From the NCBI GenBank assembly GCA_022578605.1, contig MU394054.1, positions 1,056,945 to 1,120,944 on the forward strand: a DNA stretch of 64,000 bases. The letters are read 5' to 3'. The DNA comes from Camillea tinctor (Eukaryota; Ascomycota; Sordariomycetes; Xylariales; Xylariaceae). Below are positions 49,403-61,272 of the stretch, piece by piece (the stretch's first letter is position 1; each line of letters begins with the position of its first letter). The translations under genes and the position numbers were made by a program. The notes under the pieces were generated by a model. It was not told the DNA's origin, made no database searches, and was given only the letters and a program-made list of their open reading frames with translations.

Positions 49403-52400
49403 TCAACGCCTAATCTTCTCCTTTCTCTTGTCGCTGTTAAGATTGCTGCTGCTTCCCGCACCTTTCAGAACGTGTCCAAGGACACCCCAGAGTCCTTCTT
49501 TCCCTTCAAGCATACCTCCAACGGTATGAGCAAGTTGACCTACTACCTCAGGATCCACATCGCCAAATTTTTTCCAGGTGCCTCGAACATTCCAATCGCC
49601 TTGTGTAGTTTGCGCACGTCGCAATCCTTTTTTGATGGTAAGTGGTCGACCAGAAGAGTCAAAACGATCAGGTAGAACCTCAACATTGTCATCATCATCA
49701 TCATCACTATCTGAGCTCCCATGATGGTGGTGGCGGCGTCGACGATTAGATGATGGGTCTGATTTAGAGCGTTCTCGCCGGTTCTTGCGTCGTCTTTGCC
49801 GGGACCTTCGGTGGGACGAGGAATTTTCATCATCTGTTCCGGCTGTTGAGCGATCGGTTTCCTCATGGTGTCGTCGGAGTGTTTCAGTGGACTGGGGCGA
49901 AAGGGGCCTAAATTTTACCCTAGAAGAGCTCCGCTCCGACCTTGAAACAGAACTAACGGATGGGGAGATAGATGGCAGTCGACCACGCTCCGGTTTTACA
50001 CCATCTACAAACACTGTTAGCGGAAGGGCGCAATGAAAGCTTGCAAAGGCCACACAAGATATGTTCGATTTAACTTAACGAAACAAACTCAAGGAGACGC
50101 ACCCTTCTCAGTAGCCGCGCTCCGAGAGTCATCAGGATGGGGTCGGCTGTCACGGAGATGTGGATCATCACTCACGTTTTCTGGCCCGGGAGGGTACCTC
50201 GGGCTGGTAGTCGGCCCCCCTGCTGGCTGTGGACCTGGTGGCGGTGGCGGCAAGTTTGCGTAATCTTGAGGATTGTAGGGACGGGGCTGGAAACCATTGT
50301 TAAGATTGGCTGTTGACAGGTTCGGGTGCTGCATATAGCCAGAAGGACCAGGTGCCGGTGGGACTGGTCCTGGAGGTGGATAGAACGCGCCACCCGATGC
50401 ATGAGGGGGCGACGGAGGGGGAGCTTCCACATCGTAATCGTAGCCATAATACGGATCCCCTGCGTTTTCTTCGTAGTCTAGAGCTATCATTAGCACTCGT
50501 CTATATTAGCGATCCATTAGATATCTTACTTCTCCGTTCGCGATCACGGGATCTTCGCTCACGGCCCCGATCTTTCTTGTCCCTCGATCGCGATCTCGAC
50601 TTTTCCACCCCTCGTTCTTTAGACTTCTCCTCTCTCTCTTTGCTCTTCTGACGGTCAGTGTATTTCTTAATGCCAATAGCAGCAGCAGCGGTGCCAAGGC
50701 CAGCAGCAGCAACTTCACGTAGTCTACTCTTGCTTCTTTTCTTTCGGGCCTCCCGTTCGGAGGCAGAGGACGATCGATGGCGTTCTCGGTTACGGCGTCT
50801 TCGCTCTTCTGGTGGCAGAGCATGTGGATTGAGGGGTTCGCTACCATATTCAACGCCGGGAACCACGGGAGCCACGGGAACCAGGCCTAATTCTCTATCA
50901 GCTGTAGAGCCTTGGGGGTGCGAATGGCGACTTGTAGACCTCGATCTAGATCGGCTTCTTGAGTAGCCTCGATCTCTGTCGCGGGACCCGTCATTTGACT
51001 CTCTCTCATGCTCATTCTCCTTCTTCTCCTTGTGACGCTCCCAGAGCTTGCTTGCTGCCGCACCGGTCAATCCGGCAGCAGCAATTTCAGCGCCTGTCAT
51101 TCTGGTTAGAGAAGTTCAATTCCAGATATTACTAGTAAGCTTACCGGTTCGGAGACGGGACTTGGATCGTGACTTAGACCGTGACTTTCCTCGAGATTTG
51201 GATCTATAATGGTGCACTAAGCCAGCAACAGCACTAGACAACCTTGTATTAGCATTGATATAGCATAATAGTGGACACTCTTTAAAACAAAACCGTGAAC
51301 CTAAATAGATGGCCCAAGAACTTCTTCACTATAAGATACCTACCTTGTTGTAACAGCTGCTTTAGCCATATTTGACTTGGATTTACTTCGGCTACGGCTG
51401 TGGCCCCGACCAGAACGGCTCGAGCGGCTCGAGCGACGAGAATGGCTCCGGGAATGCGTGTAGTACTCATCGTCCGAGTATGAGTTACGGCGACGAGCCC
51501 GGCCGCGGGAGGCTTCCTCTTTCTCGATCTTATTGTTCTGCATGTATTTGAGGCCACCAGCCACAGCAAGAGCAGCAGCACCCTGGGAAATTGCATTAGA
51601 TATTGTTCCTGGGATACTCAATAGGGTATTCAAGGACCTACAATGGCTAGTCCTGTTGTAAGCCTGTTTCGTGACTTGCTTCGGCGGCGATGACGGTAGT
51701 ACTCATCGTCTTCGTCGTCGTATCTTTCCTCATAAGCACTCTTAGCTCGTCGCACAGCTTCGGTGCCAAGGGCACCCAAAGCAGCACCAGCTAGAACTTT
51801 GCGACCTCTATGTTCGTTGTGTTCTCCGTCTTTGCCACGACGACCAGAAACAAGGGCCGAGATACCAGCTCCAGCAAGAGCACCTTCGGCAAGATGCCGC
51901 TTTTTGTGATGATCTTCGCTGGGGCTTCGCTCTCGGGTGATTATGGTTCTTTTGATGTAGTAATCTTCCTCATATCCGTCGCTTTCGTAGTCCCGGTCAT
52001 CACGCCTATGTCGCCTTTCGCGATGATAATGACGATCATCGTCTCGAGGTTCCGGCCGCGCGACTTCGTGGTTTTGCTCGCGCAAAACGATGTACGTCGG
52101 CTCTTGGCGGGGCATGATGATAGGAGCTGGTTGAGGCGCCTCATGAATAATAACCTTCTGCTTTGGGGCCTTTTGCCGGACGACAACAGGAGCCGGAGAG
52201 GGTTGTTCTGGCATAGAGTAGTACTCGACTTCCCGGCGATATCGCTCAATCTCGTTCTCGTGAGGTTCTCTTTCTTCAACAACACGACGTTCAATCTTGA
52301 GGTCTCTCTCTTTATAGTCTCGCGGGTCATCGCGATGCTCATCACGGAATTCTAAACTTTTCTCCTTGACTTTCAGGTCGCCATCAGGCTCTTGTCGCAC

Positions 52401-52910
52401 GACACGTTTATCAATACGAAGGTCCGTCTCGTGGTCATCCCAAGGATATCTTGCTTGGCGATTCCAGTAATCGTCGCGCGGCGATGGCGACGAGACTTCC
52501 CTTCTTTCCTCGACTACCTTGGTGCGAGAGACTCGCTCGGGGCCATAGCGGTCGCGATCATCTCTCTCATAATCCCGCTCACGCTCAATTTCGACAGTTG
52601 TATACCTATCTTCATTGCGGTAGTAGTCGGAACTACGAGAAGACGGATACGATGTCCTGTCAACACGCCGATCAATATCGAGCATGTCGCCAGAGGGACG
52701 TCCGCTATGGGAATGCGAATGTCTCGACCTTCGGTCATCATCATCCGCGTAGCGCTCGATGCGTTCGGTCTCGACAACACGACTTGTAGGATGTCCTCCA
52801 CTGCCAACTTTGTATCGCCTCACGGTTGTTGACTTGTATTTCTCGTCATCGGACGAGGAACTACGGTCCCTCGTGTATCGAACATCCCGCTCCCGATAGA
52901 CTTGAGACAT
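49403..52910 (-). CDS. DUF3824-type Arg/Ser-rich and Pro-rich protein (six exons)
   Basis: Exons 52910-51642, 51582-51344, 51233-51145, 51093-50530, 50483-50103 and 50004-49403 give about 1,047 residues. The last acceptor could alternatively be 9 nt earlier. All junctions are GT-AG and frame-compatible. The first exon encodes a charged Arg/Asp/Glu-rich region (MSQVYRERDVRYTRDRSSSS), including PKQKVIIHEAPQPAPIIMPR. Then come several Ala/Gly-rich helices embedded in SR-type text: ALAGAGISALVSG, AGAALGALGTEAVRRA, GAAALAVAGGLKYMQ, GAEIAAAGLTGAAASKLW and AAAGLGTAAAAIGIKKY. Exon 5 is the Pro-rich DUF3824 signature (VEAPPPSPPHASGGAFYPPP). The C-terminus has an Asp run and KKGLRRAQTTQGDWNV. DUF3824 proteins are Pezizomycotina-specific and of unknown function. 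I would guess a structural or septal role, without direct evidence. Confidence 0.84.
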
Positions 52911-53617
52911 ATTGTATTGTCGTGGATGGCGTCGATGACGTCACCGATTTATGTTCCTGTCTGGCTAGGTTGGGGGGAGAAAAAGAAGAAAAAGAAAAGA
53001 GGCAAACAAAAGGGTGGGAAGGATGGGCAGGGAAATTATGGTTGGGGAAGGGTGGGATTTATTGGAAAGCTAGCGAGAAGGAAGAAAACGATATATAGGC
53101 ACTTGGTGTGGGAGAGAGACGGAGGCTTGGGCGGACTGGACTGGTGATTGCGTGGGACGATGGGCTTCAAAAAGGTGGGTGTCACGCAGGACTTTTTGGC
53201 TTCGTTGAATGGGTAGGTAAGGTCCGGTCTGTCTGTGTTGGGCTCCTACCTTCTCAAACTAAGGTAGCCACACTCTCTCACTCTACCTATGGGATACCTT
53301 GGAACGACTGGAAACAGTTCCAAGTTTTGTTTGATGTGGGCGTAAGAGGAAGCAGCTACATGTAACTGCACAGGTACAGCACCTAGCGCTAGATACCTGC
53401 TTACCATCGGTGCGGGGCCCGTGTGGTTGCCTTGTCTTGCTTTCTTACTTACCCTTACCTATTTTATACAAGGTAAGAGCTGTTGAGGTCGTGATCATGG
53501 ATATGGATGGGTCTGGGTGATTGCTTGATTTGCACTTTAAATCATTTGTGCCTTCTTTCCCTCTATTTTACCTGCCACCTACTTCCTTACCTCAAGTTGA
53601 GTGACTGCCATGTACCC
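52911..53617. other. upstream region of DUF3824-type gene
   Basis: Begins with a purine-rich stretch (52978-53010, GGAGAAAAAGAAGAAAAAGA) just upstream of the minus-strand ATG. No coding content is recognised. Confidence 0.5.
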
Positions 53618-53823
53618 GGGGGGGGGGGGGGGGGGGGGGGGGAAAAAGAAAAAAAAGATAGGTGGGGGGGGGGTGAATGCGCTGTCAGTGACCCCCACCC
53701 ACACCAGCAAGCGTAAAAATTAGCAGGGGGCGCCACCNNNNNNNNNNCACGCCCCCCCTCCCCCCCCCGCCCGCCGCCCCCGCCCCCGCCCCCCCCCCCC
53801 GCCCCCCCCGCCCCCCCGCCCCG

Positions 53824-53861
<38 letters not shown>
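53618..53861. repeat. poly-G / poly-C low-complexity tract with assembly gap
   Basis: A run of 25 G (53618-53642) and a further G9 around 53663 are followed by 10 N (53738-53747). C-rich sequence then ends in a run of 38 C (53824-53861). The N run is a scaffold gap of arbitrary size. Open frames called across it (poly-Gly or poly-Pro) are artefacts. Confidence 0.9.
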
Positions 53862-53863
<2 letters not shown>

Positions 53864-56345
53864 ACGTCACATTCAGAAAGAGGGGGAGGGGTTAAAGCCC
53901 TTTCCTTTCCTCTCTCCCTCTCTCTCCCTCTCTCTCTTTCCTTGCTGCGGCGACAACTGCGGGGTACGCGATATATGTACACTACGTAGGTACGTCCATA
54001 CATAAATGATTATCTAACCTAACCTATTACAATACCAGTTTGTAGGTCGTAGGGAAACCTACCTGCCTGTTTTCTTCTACCGTGCATTTTCTCGCTCTCT
54101 ATCGTCCCCTTAGGTACCTTTTTGACAATTCATCTTGTTTCAGCTGTGGTTAGCCGCAAAATAGAACAACCCAAACAACTCACGTTCTAATGCTTCGACT
54201 CCCGAGTCTAGATTAGGTTTGTTGAGTCTAGGTAGGAAAAATGCCTAAGTAAGCATCAAGGCAGACTAGACTAACGATTGATCATTGTTTGTGCGTGAGA
54301 CTTCCAATGTCATCATCCTGTGATCACCTAACAACGCTGCCGGTCCGGATCTAGTGGGTCTGATAGGTCGATCAATGGTGGTGGGCGGCGAACGGCGCTG
54401 ACAGGCCAAAGGTGAGTACATACCTACATACAGCCGAGTCCCGTGGACAGGCTGGGCTATGCATTTGGACGACACCAGACCGTCAGGATTTTCTAGACGT
54501 TTAGTTTATGTACACTAGGTAGGTGTTATTCATACCTACCAACCCAATAGAGAAATTACGTGGGTAGTGCAACGGAAATCTGCGCAGTGTCACAGAAGGC
54601 GATTTCTCGTGTCTGTCAAAGATACTAAACCTTCAGCTAGCACCTATCAACCTACATAAATATCTCTAGGTAGTATCTTCCATCCTACCTAGGCCTATGA
54701 CTGGTTTTTTTGTTTTTTTTTGGGTGGGGGGGATTCCCCGGTCTTCTATGTCGTCATCTCCCCAAGCTAGCATTTAGGTCTGTAACCTCACCTACCTATT
54801 TAAGCCCAGCTAATCTAGATCTTTCTACTAATCTATTATTTCCGTGTAATTTGTTTCTGGCAATTCTTCTGTTCCGTTTAGTTCTAATACTTATTTCCTC
54901 CCGCTGTTCCGGCATCTATAGCACTCTGCTGTTGGCTTCCCTTGGAGTCCCCATGCCTTACGTTTTCATTGAAAGTTGTCTGCTTCTAAGCGAGCAATAT
55001 TGTAGTTGACCCCTCCCTCGTGCATTAAAGACACGGAACACGGGCGATGGATAGGCACATCGGGTCCGGACGGTGCATCCGAGGATCAAGTATAAGCACA
55101 GGAACAACGCCTAGATTTACGAGGTCGTTTACAACCAACATGAATGGATCTGATTAGTCTCAGCGCCACTTTACGGAGTTAGGTAAAGCCTAACCTAGGC
55201 ATGACCACCGCGGCCTCCGCCCCAATCATTCATTTGTATGACCTTCCAATTGTGTTGGGCGCAATCCACATCTATGAACTAAGCCTCATCGCGAGAAATG
55301 CAAGTGCTAAGCCTTAACCGGCGTTACCGCATGCTAGGCCGACTTCATATCGACATATCTCATGAAAGTCCTTCAAGAGCACTTGCTCTACATAACTTCT
55401 TCTTGTTAGGACTCCGGCTCCTTAGTTGTCTAGGTCAGGACAACATCAGTGTCTTACCGAGTAGGTACCCGCTTAGGTGGGCAGGCATTAGATATTTTCA
55501 ACTTCAAAATTGCTTATGTCATCCAACCCCTTACCTATTTGGTAGGTAGATACCTACCACCTGAGTTCAAGAGCTTAATCTTAATGTTCCGAAGGCTCTG
55601 CCTCTTTTCAGAAATGCATTTTACCTAATTCTAGGTTCCCATGATTGCATTCCGTACTCTATCTCTGATTAAAGTTTGGATAGTTACTAGGGATGCTTGA
55701 GTTTCCGCTCTCTTGCAAAGAAGCGGCTTCCTCAGTTTCACGATAAAACATATGGGACTGTTACACGGTATATAGATATTGAAATCTAGGTAGTAGCAAA
55801 GAGGAGAAGGAGCAATAGATACTGTTTGAGAAAAAGAAATGCAATGGCCCCAGTCTGAGTCTAAAGACTTCTTTGCTTACCTACAACTTGAACTTTGATA
55901 TATCCATCCGTCGCCATTCTTCTTGGCTTCATTGTTATTCTCTCTCTCTCTCTCTCTTCCACCTTGCAACACCGTTCTACTTAACCCCCTAACTACCGTT
56001 ATCGTTATACTTAAAAATAGTTCTATAACTCAGCTATTACCCTGCTTTCAATCTCTTTATTCCTTTAGTAGACATTCTAAGGCATTAGGTCGTCTACGTT
56101 TTCTCTCGTCTGTTGGTTTGACGTCTTATAGTTCCCCCTGGAGAACATCGACATCTTATTCAACAAATGAAAACCTAGCAGTTGCTAGAATCTCAAAATA
56201 TAAGCGCCCGTTTCTCAGGAACTCCGATTCTGTCGAGATTCCTACGCCCTACTGTGTTTCTCTAGCATCCCAGCCTTCGTCCGAAAGCTTAGCTGCTACT
56301 GATGTCGCCCCTTGCTGCAAAGTAATCTCATATCTGCTCCAGGAT
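53862..56345. other. intergenic, including leader of the MFS gene
   Basis: A CT microsatellite occurs at about 53898-53940. Several TAGGTAGGT/ACCTACC motifs are scattered (for example 54516, 54686, 55541). No gene is supported at 54.2-55.8 kb. From 55923 the frame of the following gene is already open, but without an ATG until 56346, so an unseen upstream exon is possible. Confidence 0.45.
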
Positions 56346-59300
56346 ATGGGCCAAGATCTAGATCGAGACAGTATACTTCTACGCCTAGTGGAAAGTCCGA
56401 AGCAATATAGCGACAAAAACTCACCGTCTCCCAAGGTAGCCGAACTTACTCAGGCTCCGCTACATACTCCTTCTCTCTGGAGTAATTCCATCGCTTCTAA
56501 AATTACACACAATCGGACATCGTCTGTTCTCTCAACAGGGTCACGAAACGGGTGCTATCGGAATTCCCTCCTAAAGGTTGATAGTTCCCATCCATATGTT
56601 GAAAGGGAATTTCCCGTACCACCTGTATTGACACAAGATACTGCAATCTCCACCGGCGCAGACCCAAAAGATTTTTTAAGATCAGGCACTGTATCCAGTG
56701 TTATGAAGAGACCTACTCTCGCTACGGAAGAGTCTCGGCATCCCCATATAGCCTGTGTTGACCCGTATCTTGATCCATCAGGTGTTCGCAATAAAATATA
56801 TAATTCGGGCCTAGTTTCAGGTGCCTATTTGCATGGATCCGGTCTCCCCGATGAATATGACTATGACTATCCAATGAGTTCATCCGCAGATACATCTTCT
56901 CGAAGTAACCCGGCAAAGACATTTCAGTTTGGTCGGATGTATCGTGCTCTCACAGGTGGGGATTCATGTGAAGAGACCGCAGATGCGTCTGGACATATTC
57001 GTGATAGTCATGGCTCCGTGGTGAAGCTTAATGCAGCACACGAAGCATCCGCAAGAGACTATAGCCATGGTGAACACAGTACTGTATCTAAGGTCCAACC
57101 CGCGAGCGAACGGGACCCGCATAAAATGGCCATCAATGGAAGAAAAGAATTGTTTCACCATGAACCAAAACCAGCAAGGTTATACATGGTGGGAGATAAT
57201 GTCCATTCCAGTTATCTACATTCGTCAAAAGCTCTTCCATACTCAGATTATTCTGACCAGGATTCTGGCCTAGACCCTTATCCTCATAACCTTCATAAGG
57301 GGCATATATGGGTTGGAAAGATGCAGTCATATCACATTGATTCAGCACTAGCCCATGTAACAGAAGAAGGTACTATTCCGAGATTAGTAACACGATCGCA
57401 AGGACATCCCGAGAGCATCCAAGAGCAGTCGAAACCAGCTCTCTATTGGGGGTTTCTTCCGAGCTCCGAAAAGAAAGACGAGGAATCACAAGCTGATGAT
57501 AGCCTCGAACCGCATCCAGACACCCACGATGAGGAATTGTCATACATCAAGAAGGCTAACCTTGGTAATGAGGATGGTCAGCCCAGAATACAATCACCAT
57601 ACCAAGCCGCTATTGAAGACAAATTCTCGGTGCCTGGTCGAACAAACACACAGAGAGGATCCATTAGTTCCATCTTACAAAATCGTTCCTCTTTCCCAGA
57701 CAGCAACCTAGATCAGCCTCAGCAATCGTCTTTACCTGAAAATTTTGATCCCACGTGTACTTCCACATGGCTTCGTCAACTTCTGGGATATCTAGAGCCT
57801 AACAACTCAACTTCGACGGAGATACTAGAAAGTCATCATCCTCGTTATCAAGAATATGGCGATTATTCTAGAGATGATGCCGACTCTATATTGTCTAGGG
57901 CAGCCACATTCTCTAGGAAGAATGTAGAACGGTCTTTATACGGGCCAAATGTCCCCGAGGATGTTCAAAATAGCTCTTCTAATGATGAGCATGACCATCT
58001 ACTCACAAAGACATCTCTGGGGTTCATGGAATGCTATGATTCAATCAAAACTAATATGCACAGTAGCAATGTCAGGGGGGCTACATTATCTCCTGGAGGG
58101 TTAAATGTACAGGCCAAAAGAATCACTAGCATGAATTCTACAATCCATCATATTCCAGATGATACACGCATCTTGCCTATGCCACCTCCAGATCATCGGC
58201 TAAAAAGAATTTACACAGATGCATTACCAAAAGCATATGATGAGGATGACCCTCCAGGTCTAATTGGACCCCAAACAAAGCATGTTCCGAATAGTAGGGA
58301 GGTCAGAGAATATATCCGTGTCTTCCACCAACCACCAATAGCGCCCCGGAAAAGCTCTAGAAATCTTCCCGAAATCATAGCCACCGAGAATAGAAACCTC
58401 CAGCCTCGTCATGGCAGAAATGTTGAAAATCGTCTTAGAGATGTGGACATCTGTAGCTTAGATGGCAGCACATCCGACGATATAGTAAACTTCTCGACCC
58501 AGTACACTAATGAGGAGGAGCAAGACACCGGTCACTCTAGATTTAGAGGCTCATCTCGTACACACGCGAACAATACTTCTACGGCAAACCCAGGGCCATC
58601 CAAAAAACAGCGATCAAGTCGGATACCCCATGCATTGCGCGAGATAAATCTTCGGAATAGGTCACATGTTAGTCTAAAAGAGGGACAGCAGTTCAGCCTG
58701 GCCAAGTCCGTCCAAAGGCACCCCACGATTGCTCGAGATTGGTCTTTAACTCGCAAAAGACTTGTTGCAACAGTTGCATGTATCAGCACAGCATTGATCG
58801 GAGTTCTGATCGGTATCTATGCTGGACTAGTCCCCTCTATCCAATACTACATTGCTGACTTTTACCATTACACAATCATTGGTAATGCTGGACTTTATCT
58901 TGGGCTAGCCTTGTCGACGTTCCTTTTTTGGCCTTTGCCTCTGTTGCATGGGCGTAAACCGTACATTGTGGGCAGCTTATGCATAGCAATGCCACTACTC
59001 TTCCCTCAGGCCATTACGGTTAGCGTGCTTCGCTCTCCATACACCAGTGCTTGGAGATGTGCTCTTCTTTTACCACGAGCCCTGATGGGTTTTGTACTAG
59101 GATTCGCCAATATGAACTTCCATTCAATCCTCCTAGATCTCTTTGGTGCATCCCTGATGTGCAGCAACCCACACCAAGAAGTAGTTGACCATGACGACAT
59201 AAGAAGGCATGGCGGCGGGCTTGGTGTCTGGCTTGGTATTTGGACCTGGTGTTTCATAGGATCTCTGGCTGTCGGATTCTTGATCGGTGCTGTGGTCATC

Positions 59301-61272
59301 GACAGTTTGCCTCCATCATGGGGTCTCTACATCAGTATTATACTGGTGGCCGTTGTTTTACTTCTGAATGTCCTCTGCCCAGAAGTCAGACGTTCAGCTT
59401 GGAGACACTCAGTGACTGAAGTCAGGATGGGGGCTACAGTATCTCGACGAGTGGCTCGCGGCGAGATCATGATGCATCGAGTCCAAGATGGTCCAAAATG
59501 GTGGGGCCAGGAGCTATATCACGGAGCTGCTCTATCTCTCGAGATGCTTCGTCAGCCTGGCTTTTCTGTGATGGCTCTATACTCAGCATGGATATATGCT
59601 CAAGTAGTCTTGATCATTGTTGTAAGATACGATCCATACTAGGATTTGCAAGGTGTATACTGACGGCCATGCTTAGTTACTAGGATCTTTGACTTCGAGA
59701 GCTTACCGCATGCGGTCTCCGTACGTTGGTGCTGCAGTTTCATCTGTCGCAATCGGTGCCCTTGCAGCAGTACCGTTCCAGAAGGCAAATATCTTCTCCA
59801 GAGCCAGAAGCATGGGTCCGCTAACAAATAGTATGACCCTTGATAGAGAGGTTACTTGGACTTCACACTTAGTCCGTCGAGCCGTCTTCACGCTCGTCCT
59901 TCCAATCGGTGGCATATTATATACAGTGGTTTCTTATGGACCGCCTTTCCATATCTTTTTACCCTGTTTTTTTGCGGCTGTAATTGGCTTTTTGTCATGT
60001 CTTGCAATTTCTGAATGCAATGGACTCTTGATGGAGACATGGGATTGCTCTGACCTTCAACCTGGCATGAGTGGTTATCCAAAATCGGGAGAGGACAGTA
60101 AAAAGAGAACCAACTACTCATCATTCCCTCGGGTCACTGCCGGATGGAATACTACACAGACCATTGGTTTCATTTTTGCTGCCGGCGCCACTGAGATCGG
60201 AGGCATAGCCACTCGAAGACTTGGCCAAAGAGCTGCTACAGGTGTAGTAGCTTCCATACTGTTCCTGTTCACGCTACTTCTTCTAGCCATCGTAGCTCGT
60301 TTCAGAAAGGTACAGATCATCCCAAGATCCAAGACCATGGAAATGGATAAGTGGACGGCAGAACGGAGAAAGAGCCTCCACCGCAGAGCTACTGCGATTG
60401 CAAATGCCAAAGCCAACGGGTTTAAAGACATGCCTCAAATCCCAGAAGACGACATTGGCTAGAGGCCTGTTGTTCTGGGAAACCCGGCTGATAAATATCG
60501 AAGAATGAACGTTCTTGAGATGGGCTCATTGACACGTTGGATGGAAATTTGCAAAAAGAACCGCATGATTGACAACACTGCTCACATGAACCGCCGCGCA
60601 GTTGAGATAGCTCGGGACGAGCTCGAAAGGCGTGGAAACGAATTTATTGATGATATTCACCATAGTACAGAGATTATCAGAGATCTCGTTCACAAGGTTA
60701 GCAAGAAGAGTTTAAGGAGCAAACATAGCCACGATAGCAGCGAAAACGAGAATCCAAGGATCGAGCTACGTGACTTAAACCCGCTCGGTCCTCCGGGAGC
60801 TGGACTTGCTCATGAACATGCTTCACATCCACGTGGTGGATATGTTGAGCGTGAGTGCGTCATGGGACAGACGGTCAAAGAAGAAGCAGAAGAAGTCGAA
60901 CCTATGGATGGTAGTTCGAATAATGGTTATGGAAACTCCCAAGCGCAGGAACACATATCCCATGTGACGGCATCAAAAGCCTGGCCGTATTTTGGATCTC
61001 AGCATGAGGAAGCTGGAGGCCACAAACAAAACACTGATGACTATATTATCGATATGCAGAAGCCCCGACAAGAGCATACCCACCACGAATCAATGAAGGT
61101 TAGACCTGTAAACCCAGATGATTCAGAATTCCGCGAGCAACATGGGATTCATATGCATAACAGCAAAGTCCAGCCCGCTGATCTAGAATTCGAAGATGTA
61201 GATCTTGGAGACAACACTTCAGAGGAGAGACCTTCGCGGCAATCCTCAAAAGGACACATGAAGGAGGAATAG
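56346..61272 (+). CDS. giant MFS-like transporter with internal TAG
   Basis: Exon 1 56346-59621; exon 2 59677-61272, interrupted by TAG at 60460-60462. The intron is GTAAGA...CTTAG (branch CTGAC). Ending at the TAG gives 1,353 residues; if the TAG is decoded as Trp, 1,623. The first in-frame ATG (MGQDLDRDSILLRLVESPK) is used. Residues 1 to about 800 are hydrophilic and probably disordered. About twelve membrane segments lie between 805 and 1300, in MFS arrangement with a G-R-K-P loop after segment 2 (HGRKPYIVG). Later come ECNGLLMETWDCSDLQPGM and, after the last segment, MDKWTAERRKSLHRRA. The sequence across the stop reads PEDDIG-[TAG]-RPVVLGNP, continuing RRMNVLEMGSLTRW. From memory this region is conserved in a fungal MFS family sometimes annotated as polyamine transporters, with Trp at the TAG position. 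Substrate unknown. Confidence 0.8.

Noticed and set aside
53587..54003. Gly- or Pro-rich frames across the N gap
   Set aside because: They are translations of homopolymer runs and unknown bases.
60418..60462. intron that would remove the TAG in the MFS-like gene (GTTTAAAG to GGCTAG)
   Set aside because: It would be only about 44 bp, has no branch site, and would delete FKDMPQIPEDDIG, which appears part of the conserved protein.
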